From Alligator mississippiensis (lineage: Eukaryota; Chordata; Crocodylia; Alligatoridae), in assembly GCF_030867095.1 (NCBI RefSeq), contig NC_081828.1, positions 51,995,434 through 52,059,433 of the forward strand: a stretch of DNA of 64,000 nt. Direction: 5' to 3'. Of this stretch, positions 39,190 through 51,745 are shown piece by piece. Numbering within the stretch: position 1 is the stretch's first letter; every line of letters begins with the position of its first letter. The notes under the pieces were generated by a model that was not told the origin of the DNA, searched no databases, and was given only the letters and a program-made list of their open reading frames with translations. Position numbers and translations under genes: made by a program.

Positions 39190-39425
39190 GAATAAATAAA
39201 AAAAAACAATGCCCCGGACATGAAGGAACATGTTGGGAAGGATCACACTTTGTTTTTCTAAATAAATCCTATGTCTGAGCACCCTGCAATTTTGTAAGTT
39301 TAGATTTAGATTCGAACCTTTGCATCTTTAGCTAATTTCTACAAGGTAATTATGCCAACCTGCTAATGCCACTGCAGTATAAGCATGAAAGGAAAGACAC
39401 AAATATGACAGGCATGTCAAGTTAC
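39190..39425. repeat. Unclassified dispersed repeat, copy B
   Basis: Second copy, same orientation as 37016-37250 and about 2.2 kb away. The shared 16-bp word TGCCAACCTGCTAATG is exact; the rest is diverged. The pair flanks the 31-nt ACBD6 exon. Confidence 0.55.
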
Positions 39426-41770
39426 TGATTGCTCTGATATGAAGTGCTCTGAGATATCTGTGGTATAAATAATAAAAATAAATTCTATTGCAGTGCTTTA
39501 AGGAGTTAATGTGTGATTTTACCCCCATAAGCAAACCTGTGCTCTATTTCAGTCACATTCTGTGGGTTCAGTCCTACCCTGTACTGGACTGTGTAAGAGG
39601 AAGGGGGAAAGGTATAAGCAGTCTCTTTGCTTTGAACAAGAAAGGAAGGCAGGATCCCTCCTTAGTGCATCTAAAGCAGTAGGAAGCATATTGATTTATT
39701 ACACCAGCCCAAGCAGCACACTCCAAAGGAACCCAGCCAGCAGGTTGGGAGGAACATACGGTACTCTAATCTGACAAGCACAAATGCTGCTATCAGAAGC
39801 AAGTACTTGCCAACAGGAGGTGATGTGTTACTCCTGCTAGAAAGTGCAGCAACAAACACGACAAGGTGCTGGATCCTGAATGGCAGATTTTGTGTGGCAA
39901 AATCACACTAAATGATAGAAGGAAGAACTAGCTGCTCCTTTGCTTTGCTTTACATTGCATTGGCAGATTTTGGCTTTATGGAACTCCCTCCTTCCCTCAT
40001 CAATTGGCCGATTTAATATTAATTTGGTCAATTTTTAATCATCATCTTCTTTAGGATGAAATTAAGTTCTACAGGCTGCCATGACCCCTGAAACAAAAGG
40101 GTGGGGGGGAAGAGAGTTGTAAAACAGGTAGAAAACATGTCTGAAGATTTGTGGTTTCCAAGCTTTGGTTAACAGAACATACACTGTTCAGTATTTAACC
40201 TTTTTCAATCCAACTGACTAGGAATTGCATTTTAAAAGATTCATTTTAAAGCTGCATTTTAAAAGATTCTAGGCACCTAATATTTGTGTACCAGAAACAA
40301 TATTGCTGAAGCTTCGCCATGGGATAGGGCCTTCCTTAGTGAGTGAAAATTTCTGGCTAGGATTTGTAAATTGATATCTAAGTAGATACCACAAACCAAA
40401 CAAGAGGGAATCAAGAACAGCGATAATTGACAATTCAACACGAATAAGACATCAGATCAGATCCAGAGCCACAGCGTAGTTCCCAAGCACATGCTTGCCT
40501 TGAAAACTACAGCTACAAAGACAGCACTGACTTCAGCAAGAGACTGAAAATGGCTGGCGCTGGAGAGGCGGGTACAGTACACATGAATTATTGGAAAGGC
40601 AGAATTTAAAATATGCAGATTGCACGCGTGTTGGAGGAGGGGATGTGGATTCCATCCTGCATTTTTCCTTTTTAAATTGTAACAGAACAAAAAAGAAGAG
40701 AACTGAAGATTCATAATAAGCATCCTAGAAGGGCAGGTATAAATAATCTTAGCCTCAAAACTGCAGTACACGTCCCATTCTTACAGAAATTCTGTATATA
40801 TTTTTGTTCTTGTTCCAAAGATTTATATAAATGTAGCTCCAAGTACTCATATAATCAAATACTCATTCATGAGCTTCATGCAAAATCTATATGCTAAAGA
40901 CACACATTTCTGATATTTAATACTCTCAGAATTAAGTTTAAGTCCCAGGATAAGACAGGCTTTTCATTTAATAAGAATTAGAAACGAGTTATGTTATTGT
41001 TTGCACTTTGATTTTTCCTGTCACCTGAATGCTAGATGGAAGCTAGTCCAGGCTACATTGTTTAGATGTTATGCTTCTTATTTCTGCTTATCCCATGACA
41101 AATTTTAAATTGAGCTAAACCAAAAAGCTCAAGTTGTAGCCATTCACTAATGGCCCTGAAATGGTCTGATGGGGCTGCTGCTCCCAATATCTTTTTTGAT
41201 TCGGAGCACCATGGCTAATACAATACTTATGTGTCCAGTTGCTGTGCATTGGAGAGGCATAGTGCTTGACTCAAGAATGATACAGTGACCCTGATGCTTC
41301 AATTTAAGATTTTCCCACCTGAAACCTAATTAGAAACATGGCATGCACATAAGCATCACAGTTCCAGTTGTGGAAATTACATGACATAACTGCCACACAA
41401 TTCTTACAGTTATCCTGAAACTCTCATTGCTTTACAATGAAACACGAGGTACAGAAGCATTCTTAAAGAAGACACTAGCATGCCTTCATACAGAAATGTG
41501 AACATTTTTCCAGTAGTGGGGCCACATCTCAATCTTCTGTTATGTGCAAGCACAAAGAAGTCATTAGATAATCAGTGTAATAACACAAATATAAACTGTG
41601 CTGCTTGTCTCCTGCTGTGATGTCAGTGCTAGAACCTGCTCTCTCCATTTATACACCCAAAACAATGTCCAAGGAAACAGCAGCTCCAATTCTCTTCAGA
41701 TTCCTCTGGACCCTGCACAGGGTCAACAATGACCTCCCAAAGAAATAGGAGCAGAGAGTTTGGTTTCGAG

Positions 41771-42294
41771 GAGTGGTGCTCAACACTTTTGCCCAGCAAG
41801 CCAAATGGGCACTATCTAGTTTGTCCATGAGCCAGAACTGACCAGTGGTCCCAAGCCAGCACCCAGGGGGTCCCCATTACACCATGCGGAGAGTGTTGGA
41901 GGGCAGGCCAGCCCCAATCCAGCTGCATGGGGAAAGGGGAGTTGGCCCAGCTCTGCAGGGAAAGGTCATGACTTGGCCCTGATCCAGCTGTGCAGGGAAA
42001 GGCAGCATAGCCTGGCCCTGTGGGTCAAAGGGGGCGCAGCCCAACCCCAACACAGCCACGTGGAGGAAAGGGGGGTCTGGCCCATCCCCGATTTGGTTGT
42101 ATGGGGGGAGAGGGCACAGCCTGGCCCCAATCCAGCCGTATGGCGCTTAGGAATCTGGCAGCAGGCAAGTGGCAGTATTAGTAGCCACTGCTCCCCTGCC
42201 ACCAAATCTCCCAACCCTTGGGAAGCCCCATGGGCCAGATGTCATGCCTCTGCAGGCCGCATCTGGCCCATGGGCTAGAGGTTAAGCACCCCTG
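41771..42294. mobile_element. hAT-type element with internal minisatellite
   Basis: The left end GAGTGGTGCTCAACACTTTT and the complement of the right end (CAGGGGTGCTTAACCTCTAG) are inverted repeats. Flanks GTTTCGAG and GTTTAGGC agree at five of eight positions, compatible with an old 8-bp duplication. The interior is a GC-rich array of degenerate units around GGCCC-AATCCAGC-TGCAGGGAAA (41900-42150). No transposase. Confidence 0.65.
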
Positions 42295-43349
42295 GTTTAG
42301 GCTCAATCCAAAAGTTTTTATCCATCATGCTTCCTGGGGCTCTAATAGTTACTGTGCCTAGTAAGCTACAATCTCTTCAAGTGCTTTCTTGAGGTAGAAG
42401 GGCCTCAATATACCCATATTTCTGGCCCTGGATAAAGGTAAAAAAAATAGCCCAAACTGCTTTTGAATCACCAGCCATTTAGCAATCCTCTCTGTGAACT
42501 CTGCTAATAACTTTTAAACACTTCTGCAGTTACGATTCATTGGGATATTTTTTGCTTGCAGAATTTCCAGAAAAGGGACCTAAGGAACTCCAGATTGGCT
42601 TCCAAAAATATTTGAACATCTGTAACCAAACAAAGCTGAATAGAAAGGGTGTGCAAGTGAAATATTTTGCTTATTTGGTTTGAAACAAGACCAGTTAATT
42701 TTCCCCCATTTCAACTGATTAGAATTTTGGTTGGTTGATTTTACAAAATGACTGAGCCAGAGGAGGGGTGTGGGTCATGGATATTTATACTCCATTCTTT
42801 GCACTTTATCTCAAAGGATTTCCTATATTTAATTCACATGCAACCATAACTAAGAACAAGGCCTAGCATTTACTGTTGTATGCTGAAACTAATCCATGGA
42901 AAGCTGCCTGATCACATGGCACTGATGCCCATTATTTCTATCTGTTAAAGAGCATTAAAAGAGCTAAAAATATACAGCTTTCCTAATATTCATTCTCCTT
43001 GTAAGCAACTGTTGCCACCAGTATATTACATGAATACAAACTGAAGGGGGGATGACCCAGACAATCCCAAAAGGGAGGGGAAATGGTATGCGTGATTGCA
43101 CAACGGAAAGGTGATGGATGGTCCATGAGACATCCACTGTTCAGTTGAGGCCCCCCCGCTATGATATCTTTGAGAACTTCTAACTACCTCATTATATAAT
43201 GTTTTAGTGGAGTAAAGGGAACATCTGAAAGACATAAATGTATACAACAAAGTAATGTTACATACAAAAGGGAGAAAAATAAAATAAGTTATTATTTAGC
43301 GCTCCTTTGCATCTTTGCTAGGTTTTCAAAACACCACACCCTGGAGAAC

Positions 43350-43435
43350 AATGTCACCACTTTACGGATAGGGAAATGAGAGAGAGATTGAGTTACTGCA
43401 CTCAAGTTAATCAATGACATGGCCCATAAAGGAAC
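43350..43435 (-). repeat. Possible MIR fragment, antisense
   Basis: CACTTTACGGATAGGGAAAT followed by GTTACTGCACTCAAGTTAAT resembles the reverse of the MIR core ('...acagatggggaaactga...'). Confidence 0.4.
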
Positions 43436-45755
43436 ATGAGAAAAACAGGAAAACTGCAGAAATGAATTAAAAAACCTTGCACCAAAGTATAAGAGAAAAC
43501 CAATGATTTTGGAACTGCCCCCAACTTCTTCATATATGAGTTACTGAAAACATTATGTTCAATTCCAAGCTTCCACCTGCACTACTTAACATCATGTCTA
43601 ACACTGAGAATCCACATGACACCTTTTACAACCTCTTGTTGCATTTAGTCATGGCAGCTTGAGAGCTATGGCTGCATGCACTTGATGGGAGATAAAAACA
43701 TTTCATTCTAGTAAAACTATGCATTATGACAACAATAAACCATGCTGTCTATATGGTTACCTATCAGCTGAAACATTTTAAGTGCCTTATAGAAATACAC
43801 TGCAGATAAGACTAGATGTAAAATCTTACAATTTGCCACATTCTTCAACAAACAAGGACTAAGAATCATTTTTTAAGGAAGCAAATTCTATGGTATCTCT
43901 CAAAGCAGATGAAAGGATAGCCCAGAGATCAAGAACTGCTGACATGACTTAGGCAACAGCTACCCATACATACTATGTGATCAAATATTCTCACTCATCC
44001 CTTCTACTTTAGGAGAGTAAAGGCTTGACTGCAAGGGCCCAAGCAGTGGGAAATGAAGACAGGTGATCAATGTCTCAAGAAAAGCAGTTGGCTCCTCCTC
44101 AGATTCAGACCACAAAACAGTACATCAGTACTGGCACCAATAGAAGGTATATGGGACCTTTTGTGTTTAGAATGTGCTTCCTGAACACAAACCACAAACT
44201 TTTGAACAAAAGTACCCTTCAAACCTCTAGTAAATTAAATATCACCAATTCTTTCTATAATCAGCCACAATACTAATAATGTACAGACCTTTAAACAATT
44301 GGAGAGGATAGTACATTTCTGATATAAAACTAGAGAATAAGCATCCACTCTCCTTATAAAGAGAAACTATAACATAGGAAAATTAATTGGAGGACAAGAC
44401 ACAGCTGCCTGGATCAGTCACCTGCACAGAAATATTACAAATTATATTAAGTAACAGAAATCACTTGTCCTGAAAGGTCTCATACTGTACACACTTAACA
44501 ACTTTCCTTCCAAACAAACTTCTGCGACAGAACGTTACTGAAAATGTATGGTATGAAAGACAAATGCATATTGCCAGTCACCACGATGAACCGCTAAACT
44601 AAAGGAGATAATTGAGAAAGGAAGTTATATTAATGGACTACCTATTATTACCCATTGAACAAAATATATATTACAGATCCTAGTGCCAGACTATGATTAT
44701 TCCCTTGCAATCAGAATGCTCTATCTGCTCTCTTAAAAATGCTATCTACAAGAATTAGCTAGACAAAGACACAGGTGCTGGGAATTTTTGTGTGTGTCCA
44801 GCCTCTGCAACAGATGTCATCCAAAGAAAATCCAACCAGCAATGAGCAACTTATTGGATAACAGGATTCTGTTGTAATGTAAGCACGAAAACAAGAGAAG
44901 ATGATGTTTAAAGTGCAGATGGGCTGACCGTCTTATCCAGTAAATGGTTCCACAAATATTGCACAGCAGGGGATAGGGTTTTACGAGCATTTCCAACCCT
45001 TGTTCATCTGTGGGAATTTCTGCAAAAGATACAACTTAAGCACACATACCAAAGTTATGGAAGCTACCTGTGGTCTGAAAGGCAGAGACAGGAGCTTTTG
45101 GGTGAACTCAGGCAATCCTAAGGTACTTAGGGATTCGGAGTGACAGGTATCCACTTTGCAAAATACAGAAGGCTTAGCTCTTGCCAAATGTGCAACACGA
45201 AAATGACTGGCTGTCTCGACATGGGCACTTGCTGATTTTTCAGTGTTTGATCCTAACACTTCCCTAGTATACTTTTTAATGGAATATCAGAACAATAACT
45301 TTCTTCAGAAATCTGCATCAGTTACCCCGAGTAATCTCTGAAACATGGAAAGTGATTTTCAAGTGGAGAAGACACGATTAACTGCCCTGAAATAAACAAT
45401 CTAAAACCAGTCTCTCCATAAATTCAATTTGTTTGATTTGACCAGAATTATTAAAAAGTTTTCCAGGACGCAGAAAAATGGAATGCTATCCACAGGATCA
45501 CCCGCAGAATGACCTGCACCCACACTCTAAGGTGCTAAATTTGGGTTGGATCAACACTAACCCAAAGTTGGAGTGAAGGGAAAAGATGCATGAGTTTAAT
45601 TGGCAGTTTGGTATGGACTTGCTTTTAATTGCTGAGCCATTCACACACCTGGGTGGGTAATACATGCATACAGACACTGGCAACTGAGAAGTACCATTGC
45701 AGCATATGTAGGCCCACCTAAGTCTAGCTGGGGTTTCATTCAGTAAGATGCAGGT

Positions 45756-46342
45756 CAGGGGTGTCAAACACATCAGACCCCAGGGGCTGGATGAGTGGCA
45801 TGAGGCCAATCTGATGGCCAAATTAGGCCCACAGATATCCCCTCAGTCCCTCTCCCGCAGCATCCCTGATCTGGTGGCTGCTTTGGTAGGTCTGGAACCC
45901 ATGGTGCATGTGGTGTCAATCCTGGAGTGGCTGGAATGCATGCTGCATGCAGCACCTGCCTCAGCAGCTCTGGGATTGTGTCACATGTAGCACCTGCTCC
46001 AGCCGATCTGGGACCCATGCTGCATTTGGTGCCTGCTCCAGCCGATATGGAATCTAAACCGTACATGGTACCTGATCCAGCTGATCTGGGATCTGTGCTG
46101 CACATCGTGCCTGTACAAGTGGTGAGTGCAATGTGGGTACAGGGTGTGCTGGATTGGGTGCCAGATCAGTTGTGCTGGGAGAGGGGGAGAGGTAAGGGGT
46201 CTGTGGGCTGGATCCCACAGACCAGCCCTATACCACACTGTGTTCCATGTGGGTCTGATCAGACTCAGTGGCAGCACCATGGGCTAAACAGCAGGGCTCC
46301 ATAGGCCAGATCTGGTCCATGGGCCATATGTTTGACACCTCA
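45756..46342. mobile_element. hAT-type element with 39-bp internal minisatellite
   Basis: The left end CAGGGGTGTCAAACACATC and the right end GCCATATGTTTGACACCTCA are inverted repeats of a well-known hAT end type. Flanks ATGCAGGT (45748-45755) and ATGTAGGG (46343-46350) agree at six of eight positions. Between about 45950 and 46120 the core is a degenerate tandem array of period 39 bp (units start with GCACCTGCTCCAGCCGATCT and variants). Any reading frame through it is a repeat artefact. Confidence 0.7.
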
Positions 46343-47311
46343 ATGTAGGGCATACGTGCCCCATGGAGAGACTGTGACTGTCCATGAAAAAGTCTGCTCC
46401 ACCACATGTTTACTGCTATTGGTACCTGAGCCAGGTAGATCAAAGCTCTCAGGAGGTGCTTACATGTACTATTGTCATAATGTCACACTCATGACTGCAT
46501 TGTAGACATACCCTGGGAGTTATAAACACAGCCCAAAACATACATTTTGACTTCTCCCATTTGATGAACATACTCTTTGCTAAGTCAGAGTATCACAATG
46601 TCTCTGTAGAAAGCACTCCCCCTTTTCTGTTTGTTAAATGGGGAGCTAAGAGAGGCATGCTTGTTCCCATTTACAGATTTTAGACGTTGCCAGGGATGAG
46701 ATAAGGGATGAGATAGCATGAGATAATACCTATGAGGTGATAAGAGCATTTCAAAAGCATGGGAAAAGAGTCAACTGTGGATTGGCTGGTGGGAAGATAA
46801 ATATTTACTCTACATCTCTAGAAGGCAAGTGTATAAAATGGGTAATAAGAATGGTAGTGAAAAAGCAATGATACTTCAGAGCTACGAGTATAAATGTTTG
46901 CAACCACATGGCACAAAAGTACTCAAGTCAAGTGAAAAATAGTAAGGAAAATATTTTTCTGTACTTTTAAAAATTACTTTATTTTTCATTTATTTCCACT
47001 GCGGACTGTAGCTTGCCAACAATTTACTTTAAACTCACTTTCTTGTCTCTAATATTCCTATGTCCTTGTTTGAAATTACTAGTACCAAAATTTACAGGCA
47101 ATTGTATACTAATAAGTAAAATGAGACAACACAGGCTAAGGCAATAGATGTGAACTCTATGGGCCATATTTTCAGCAGAATTCAACAGAACATTTATCTC
47201 CATGCTCTTATTTTACATACAACAGATACTGTCTGGAAATGTATGGGCAAAACCCAAACTTCACCTAGTCAAGTGGTTGAGTGATCAATTATAGATGCCA
47301 ATATAGGCTCC

Positions 47312-47382
47312 TAAAAACAATGGTATCAAGTTTACCGCTTTAGATAGAATCTAAAGCGGTAAACTTGATATAATTGTTTTTA
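47312..47382. repeat. 71-nt near-perfect hairpin
   Basis: Arms 47312-47345 and 47349-47382 are 34 nt long with only two mismatches; the inner 22 bp (TATCAAGTTTACCGCTTTAG plus AT) are perfect. The loop is the three bases AGA. No terminal repeats or duplication of a transposon are visible outside it. It is either a recent inverted duplication or an unrecognised small element; a small-RNA precursor is less likely given the tiny loop. Confidence 0.85.
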
Positions 47383-47762
47383 AATCCATTTATAAGTAAG
47401 TGTACAGAGACATGCTACACAAAGAACCATAATTACACTTTTCTCTTTTATCTTCTACTAATTCTTCAACAGGCTTCTGCAGATTTATCCATGCCACACA
47501 ATCAGTGTAACTGGTAAATTTCAGTGAAGAGACTAAAGGGCTTTCAAGACGAATGGAATGATCTTCTCTCATTGTTAGACAGGATCCCTTCAGCTCAAAG
47601 TTAACCACTGATTGGATGCAGAAACTATACCATTTTTTTCCAGGCCATCCCTTTTCAGTGGATAAATTCTCTTAAGGCAAGAATAAACAGTCTACGCCTC
47701 ATCAGTATGGTGTGAGACCCTTGACTGTAGGCCTCACTAAGCACATACCTTCTAACATAGTA

Positions 47763-48005
47763 CAGGCAATCCCCGCTTAATGCTGTTTTGCTTAGTGCTA
47801 TAACGCTCATTTAAAATTGATTCCTGATTCCATTTAGCGTTCAGCGAGTTTTGTTATAATGCTTGCGGTCATCATCTTGTTTCATTAAAAACACTTGCAG
47901 TTACCTTGTTGGATTGTCAAAAACTTTCAGTTTCGCTTAACGCTCGTTTTGCTTAATGCTCGTTTTTTCAGGAAACAATTAAGAGTGTTAAGCGGGGGTT
48001 GCCTG
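47763..48005. mobile_element. Tigger-like (Tc1/mariner) MITE with TA duplication
   Basis: The left end CAGGCAATCCCCGCTTAATG and the right end TGTTAAGCGGGGGTTGCCTG are nearly perfect inverted repeats, flanked by TA on each side (47761-47762 and 48006-48007). The CAGGC-CCCCGCTTAA-type end is that of Tigger elements. The 243-bp interior repeats the words GCTTAATGCTCG and CGCTTAACGCTCG and is non-coding. Confidence 0.85.
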
Positions 48006-48595
48006 TATTCCTTACTTAAGGGAGTCTTCTTTAATCTAAAATGCTTCAAAATCCCTTGGAATATGAAGCAGAACTTCTAGTATTTATCCATTTTTTGATT
48101 TAACAAAAGCAAACTCCATTTTTGACTGCTTTGTTTTACTTTTGTTTTTAATGAGTCAATGTTTGTGAAGAGTTATAATGCTAAAGATGATTACAAGATG
48201 CCCTCAAGACTGCTGGCCTTTGGAATAGGCATGATAATAATCTGGGTGTTTCATGGTGTTCTTGTAATATGTGCAAGCATGGCAGAAGCTCTGGTAGAGT
48301 TGGTGGGGGCTAGATGCATCTAACATTAGCAGCATCAAAACTAACCTCCCAATCAGCATTTATTTGCATCCTAAGCATGTTTTTGGGGTATAGACCACAA
48401 ACAAACTAAATAATCTAATACACAGCACATATGTGCCAAAAGAGGCACATATCAGTGAAAGCTTTTTGCTACCTGGCCTCTGGAAAACCAAGATGAGACT
48501 GTTCATTTCTCCCTATGCTGTCCAGTTGCTTCTTTTCTAAATAGTTCTTGCCTGAACCTGTATCCCCACAATTAGCCTGTTCAAAGGCAGCATAC

Positions 48596-49251
48596 TGTGT
48601 GGGCCGGGAACGATCCGAGGCCCTTTTTTGCGCTGTGGGCTGTGGCCAGCAGCCCGGACACGCCGGGTCGGGGAAGGCAGGCGGCGCGCTAGACTTAGGC
48701 ACGGACGCTTAATGGTTGTTTAAGATTGTTTACTTACACCAAAGATGGTCATGGTGTAGGCTGGAACGTTTCCAGGAATACTTCGCTTAAATCCTAGTTT
48801 AAGGACTCGGAAAGAACTCCGATTCACTCACACGAAGTTTTTGAGGCTCCGTGGAACTTTGCGTGCAGGGAAGGGTACGTCGAGGGATCGTTCGGCAACA
48901 GGGAGAAGAATCGATAGGTGATCAGTCTATCGATCAGCTAGCCGCAAGTCAAATCTCCTTAGAGGCACTCTGCAGTGTGCTCAAAGTTCTCCGACTTGGG
49001 CGGAAACCACTCAAGCCTCTTATACGGCTAGCAAGCCAATCGCTAGCCGCCACGTAGGAATAATTTAGAACTGACCAATAGTGGGGCACAAATTTAAATA
49101 CAAATGGCGGGAACTCCTTGCAACGTGCATTTCTGTCTTGCAACGAAGAAATGCACCCTGCAAAGAAAGCTACAAACGGCGGGAAAATAATTCAGCAGTG
49201 CCGAAGCACACACAAAAAAAAATAAAAAAATCACACCCTTGGGTTGTGACA
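48596..49251 (-). mobile_element. Solo LTR of a retrotransposon with perfect 5-bp target-site duplication
   Basis: The 656-bp unit starts TGTGTGGGCCGG and ends GGGTTGTGACA, the TG...CA ends of an LTR, and is flanked on both sides by CATAC (48591-48595 and 49252-49256). On the - strand a TATA-like GTATAAGAGG lies near 49017-49025, which orients the LTR antisense to LHX4 and sense to ACBD6. No internal part or partner LTR is seen, so it is a solo LTR, presumably left by recombination. A 5-bp duplication fits Ty3/gypsy and some ERV classes; family not settled. The intact duplication and many retained CpGs suggest it is younger than its neighbours. Confidence 0.88.
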
Positions 49252-49417
49252 CATACCTCCTTCACTGTGCATGAATCAAGTACTTTCAGAATTCTACAGT
49301 TTCAAGATGCGAGATAAATCTATATAATCCACCTCTAAAGTTGTTCTACAAAGCCTACTGCTGGAGCATCTAAGTACTTCACAGGTTAACCAGGTCTGCA
49401 CAGAGAGGTAATTATTG

Positions 49418-49617
49418 CAAGGGTCAACAAAGGCCCATGGGCCAGATCCAGCCACAGATATGGGGCTTCTGTGGTATAGGAGGTTTTAGCTGTGGGCACC
49501 TTCCCCATCTGACAGCATGGAAAAGTGGCAGTGGTGGTTGGATCCTAATGCCTGCTTGCCTCTGACCTGAACTGGGTCAGTCTGGTCCACAGGCTTTAAA
49601 AAGTTTGCTGACCGCTG
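49418..49617. mobile_element. Short hAT-type MITE
   Basis: The left end CAAGGGTCAACAAAGGCCCA and the complement of the right end (CAGCGGTCAGCAAACTTTTT) are inverted repeats of the common hAT type 'cagnggtcagcaaact'. The flanks AATTATTG (49410-49417) and AACTACTG (49618-49625) agree at six of eight positions. 200 bp, non-coding. Confidence 0.75.
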
Positions 49618-51599
49618 AACTACTGTATTTTAAATGGTTGTGACCCTTACAACAGAAGTTGCTATTAAAAAGAAAACAATCAGAGTTTGCTTGTGTTAGA
49701 AGCGTAATATAGGGAAGAGGATGTTGAAACTTTTTACCCTCAAACCCATGGGCTGGGTTACCTTCATTCTGGGGACTTCTGGTTTCATAATTCTTCTTTT
49801 AGTCACATATTTCTGCTCATTCAGGTGCTTTATTTTAAGGGTCACTCTTTTCAAAGCAGTTCTGAAAAGTAGATGCAAGGAAGGCTAGAAAAAATGCCAT
49901 GCCCAATATCCTTCTATCACCTCTTCCTGAATCCAGGGTCCACTGGCCCGAGGAGCTGGATTTCTAGGGTTTATGCTAATCCAAACCTTAGATTCCCAAA
50001 CTGATAATAAACTCTTCATCATAGCACTTGAATTTCTGTGCATCATTTCAGAGGGATATTAGTTATCATCACTGAACACAAAATGCATGTACACTACTAA
50101 ACAGCTACCAAGTTTTACCTTCGAGATGGATGCACTTAATTGGCAGGCAAAATGTTTTCTGAACACATATAGCAGTTTTTTTAAGCACCTCAAAAAGCTT
50201 TTGGGAGTGATTTAAAAGGACATACCTGGTATTTTTATACTAATTTGTATTAATTATCAAGAATGTATTTAGATATTTGGATGAGGGGCAGAATATGAAG
50301 ACTGTGTAAGGCTCAAGCTGCAAAACTGCATTTTGTATCGCCTGCTATCTACAACACCATGTATCATCACACCTCAAGGCATCTCACTGGTCATCAGGCA
50401 AAGCGTGTTAATGTGATATAAAAGCAACCTGAGTAGCCCTGTGTTTCATTACTCTTTGAGAGAAGGGAATTCTAAATATACTTGGAGTGATACCAGAATC
50501 CAAAAGCTATAACAACAGCCTCCAAAGGCTGCAGAAGATGCCAAGCTTCTATAGAACCGCATAAGCACAATTACTGAGCAGTAATATGTTAGCTCCAAAT
50601 TATACTGAAAAAATTAATAAGCTTTTCTCTTTCTTTTGAAGTAATATAGTAATGAACAGGAAGACTTGGATCTCACTTCTCAGGGTGCTTCCCTACCCCC
50701 ATCAATGTAAAGCTAGTGGCTCCCAATTGCATTCTCCTATTGCTGATCACTTTAGTATGGATGAGGCAGATACCTGGTTATTTAAGGAGCAGGATAAATG
50801 GGCTGAGACAGCCTTCCCCATCCCCAATTCACCAGGGAACGCTTGAGAATTCCACCTGACACTGGGACAGCGTTGTGCTCTTAAACAATCTACCGTCTGA
50901 TCCGATTGTTCCCCAGTGGGGGAGGCAGGCTGCAGCTCACTCAAGAGTCATTGATTGGATTAACAGCCTAATTCCCAACAGATGAATAGAATACTGATGT
51001 CTTGTCAGCCCAGATCATAGAAGGAAAACACAATCTGCTTCTACAGCTTGGAAATTTAACCCTTAGTTTCACCAGCAGTTTGGGTTTGAACTCAGGGTCC
51101 CAGAGTTTCAACTCAAAATCTTATGTGTTTGAGTGACAATTGGCATTTATGGGTACAGCTGGACTAATCAACCTGTGCTACCAGAGCATGTTTATCTTTC
51201 TTACAGGTGGATTCCTGTCTATACTTTTTCTCCCCTTTTAAATAGGTGCCTTGAAAGATACTTACATTGAGATCTTGATTTTTTTATTTTACTGAATCCT
51301 GATTAAGGAAGTACTATATGCAGCCCAAGAAGTTGTTGAAATTCATTAGCTTTATGGTGATTACACTAAGTTATACAGACATTAAGTGTCTTCCTAGTAT
51401 GCCATTTTAGCTGGATGACAGAATCTGCCTGGTGGGAAGCATCAGACTACACATTTTGAAACAGAAACTAGTGAAGCTCTTCTTTTCCTCTCTCTCTGAT
51501 TTCTGGAAAGCATCAAGACAGGGGAGAAAGACTGATCTTTTGGCATGCACCTGGGGCACAACAGAGATAACTTAACTCCAGTGTCCACCTCACCTCTGT

Positions 51600-51745
51600 C
51601 ATAGACTTTCTGTTACCTTGAACAAATCATTCACTCTTTTAGAGACTCAGTTCTCTAACTAAAACAGGCTATTAATATTGCAAAAAGACATTAATTAGTA
51701 CTTGTGAAGTGCTTAGATACTACTGTAATAGGGCCATGTAAGTGC
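51600..51745 (+). repeat. MIR-type SINE, sense
   Basis: CTGTTACCTTGAACAAATCA, GAGACTCAGTTCTCTAAC and later GTGAAGTGCTTAGATACTAC followed by GGGCCATGTAAGTGCC match, in order, the core and 3' tail of reptile MIR-type SINEs. Confidence 0.65.

Noticed and set aside
45927-46120. Regularly spaced repeats considered as a CRISPR-like array
   Set aside because: The units are contiguous and degenerate with no spacers, and the genome is vertebrate.
45927-46304. Frames with 13-residue repeats on both strands
   Set aside because: They reflect a 39-bp minisatellite inside a transposon, not a protein-coding gene.
48469-49143. Short frames with CpG-rich sequence that looked like a CpG-island promoter
   Set aside because: The CpG-rich segment is bounded by TG/CA ends and a CATAC duplication and is an LTR, not a host promoter.
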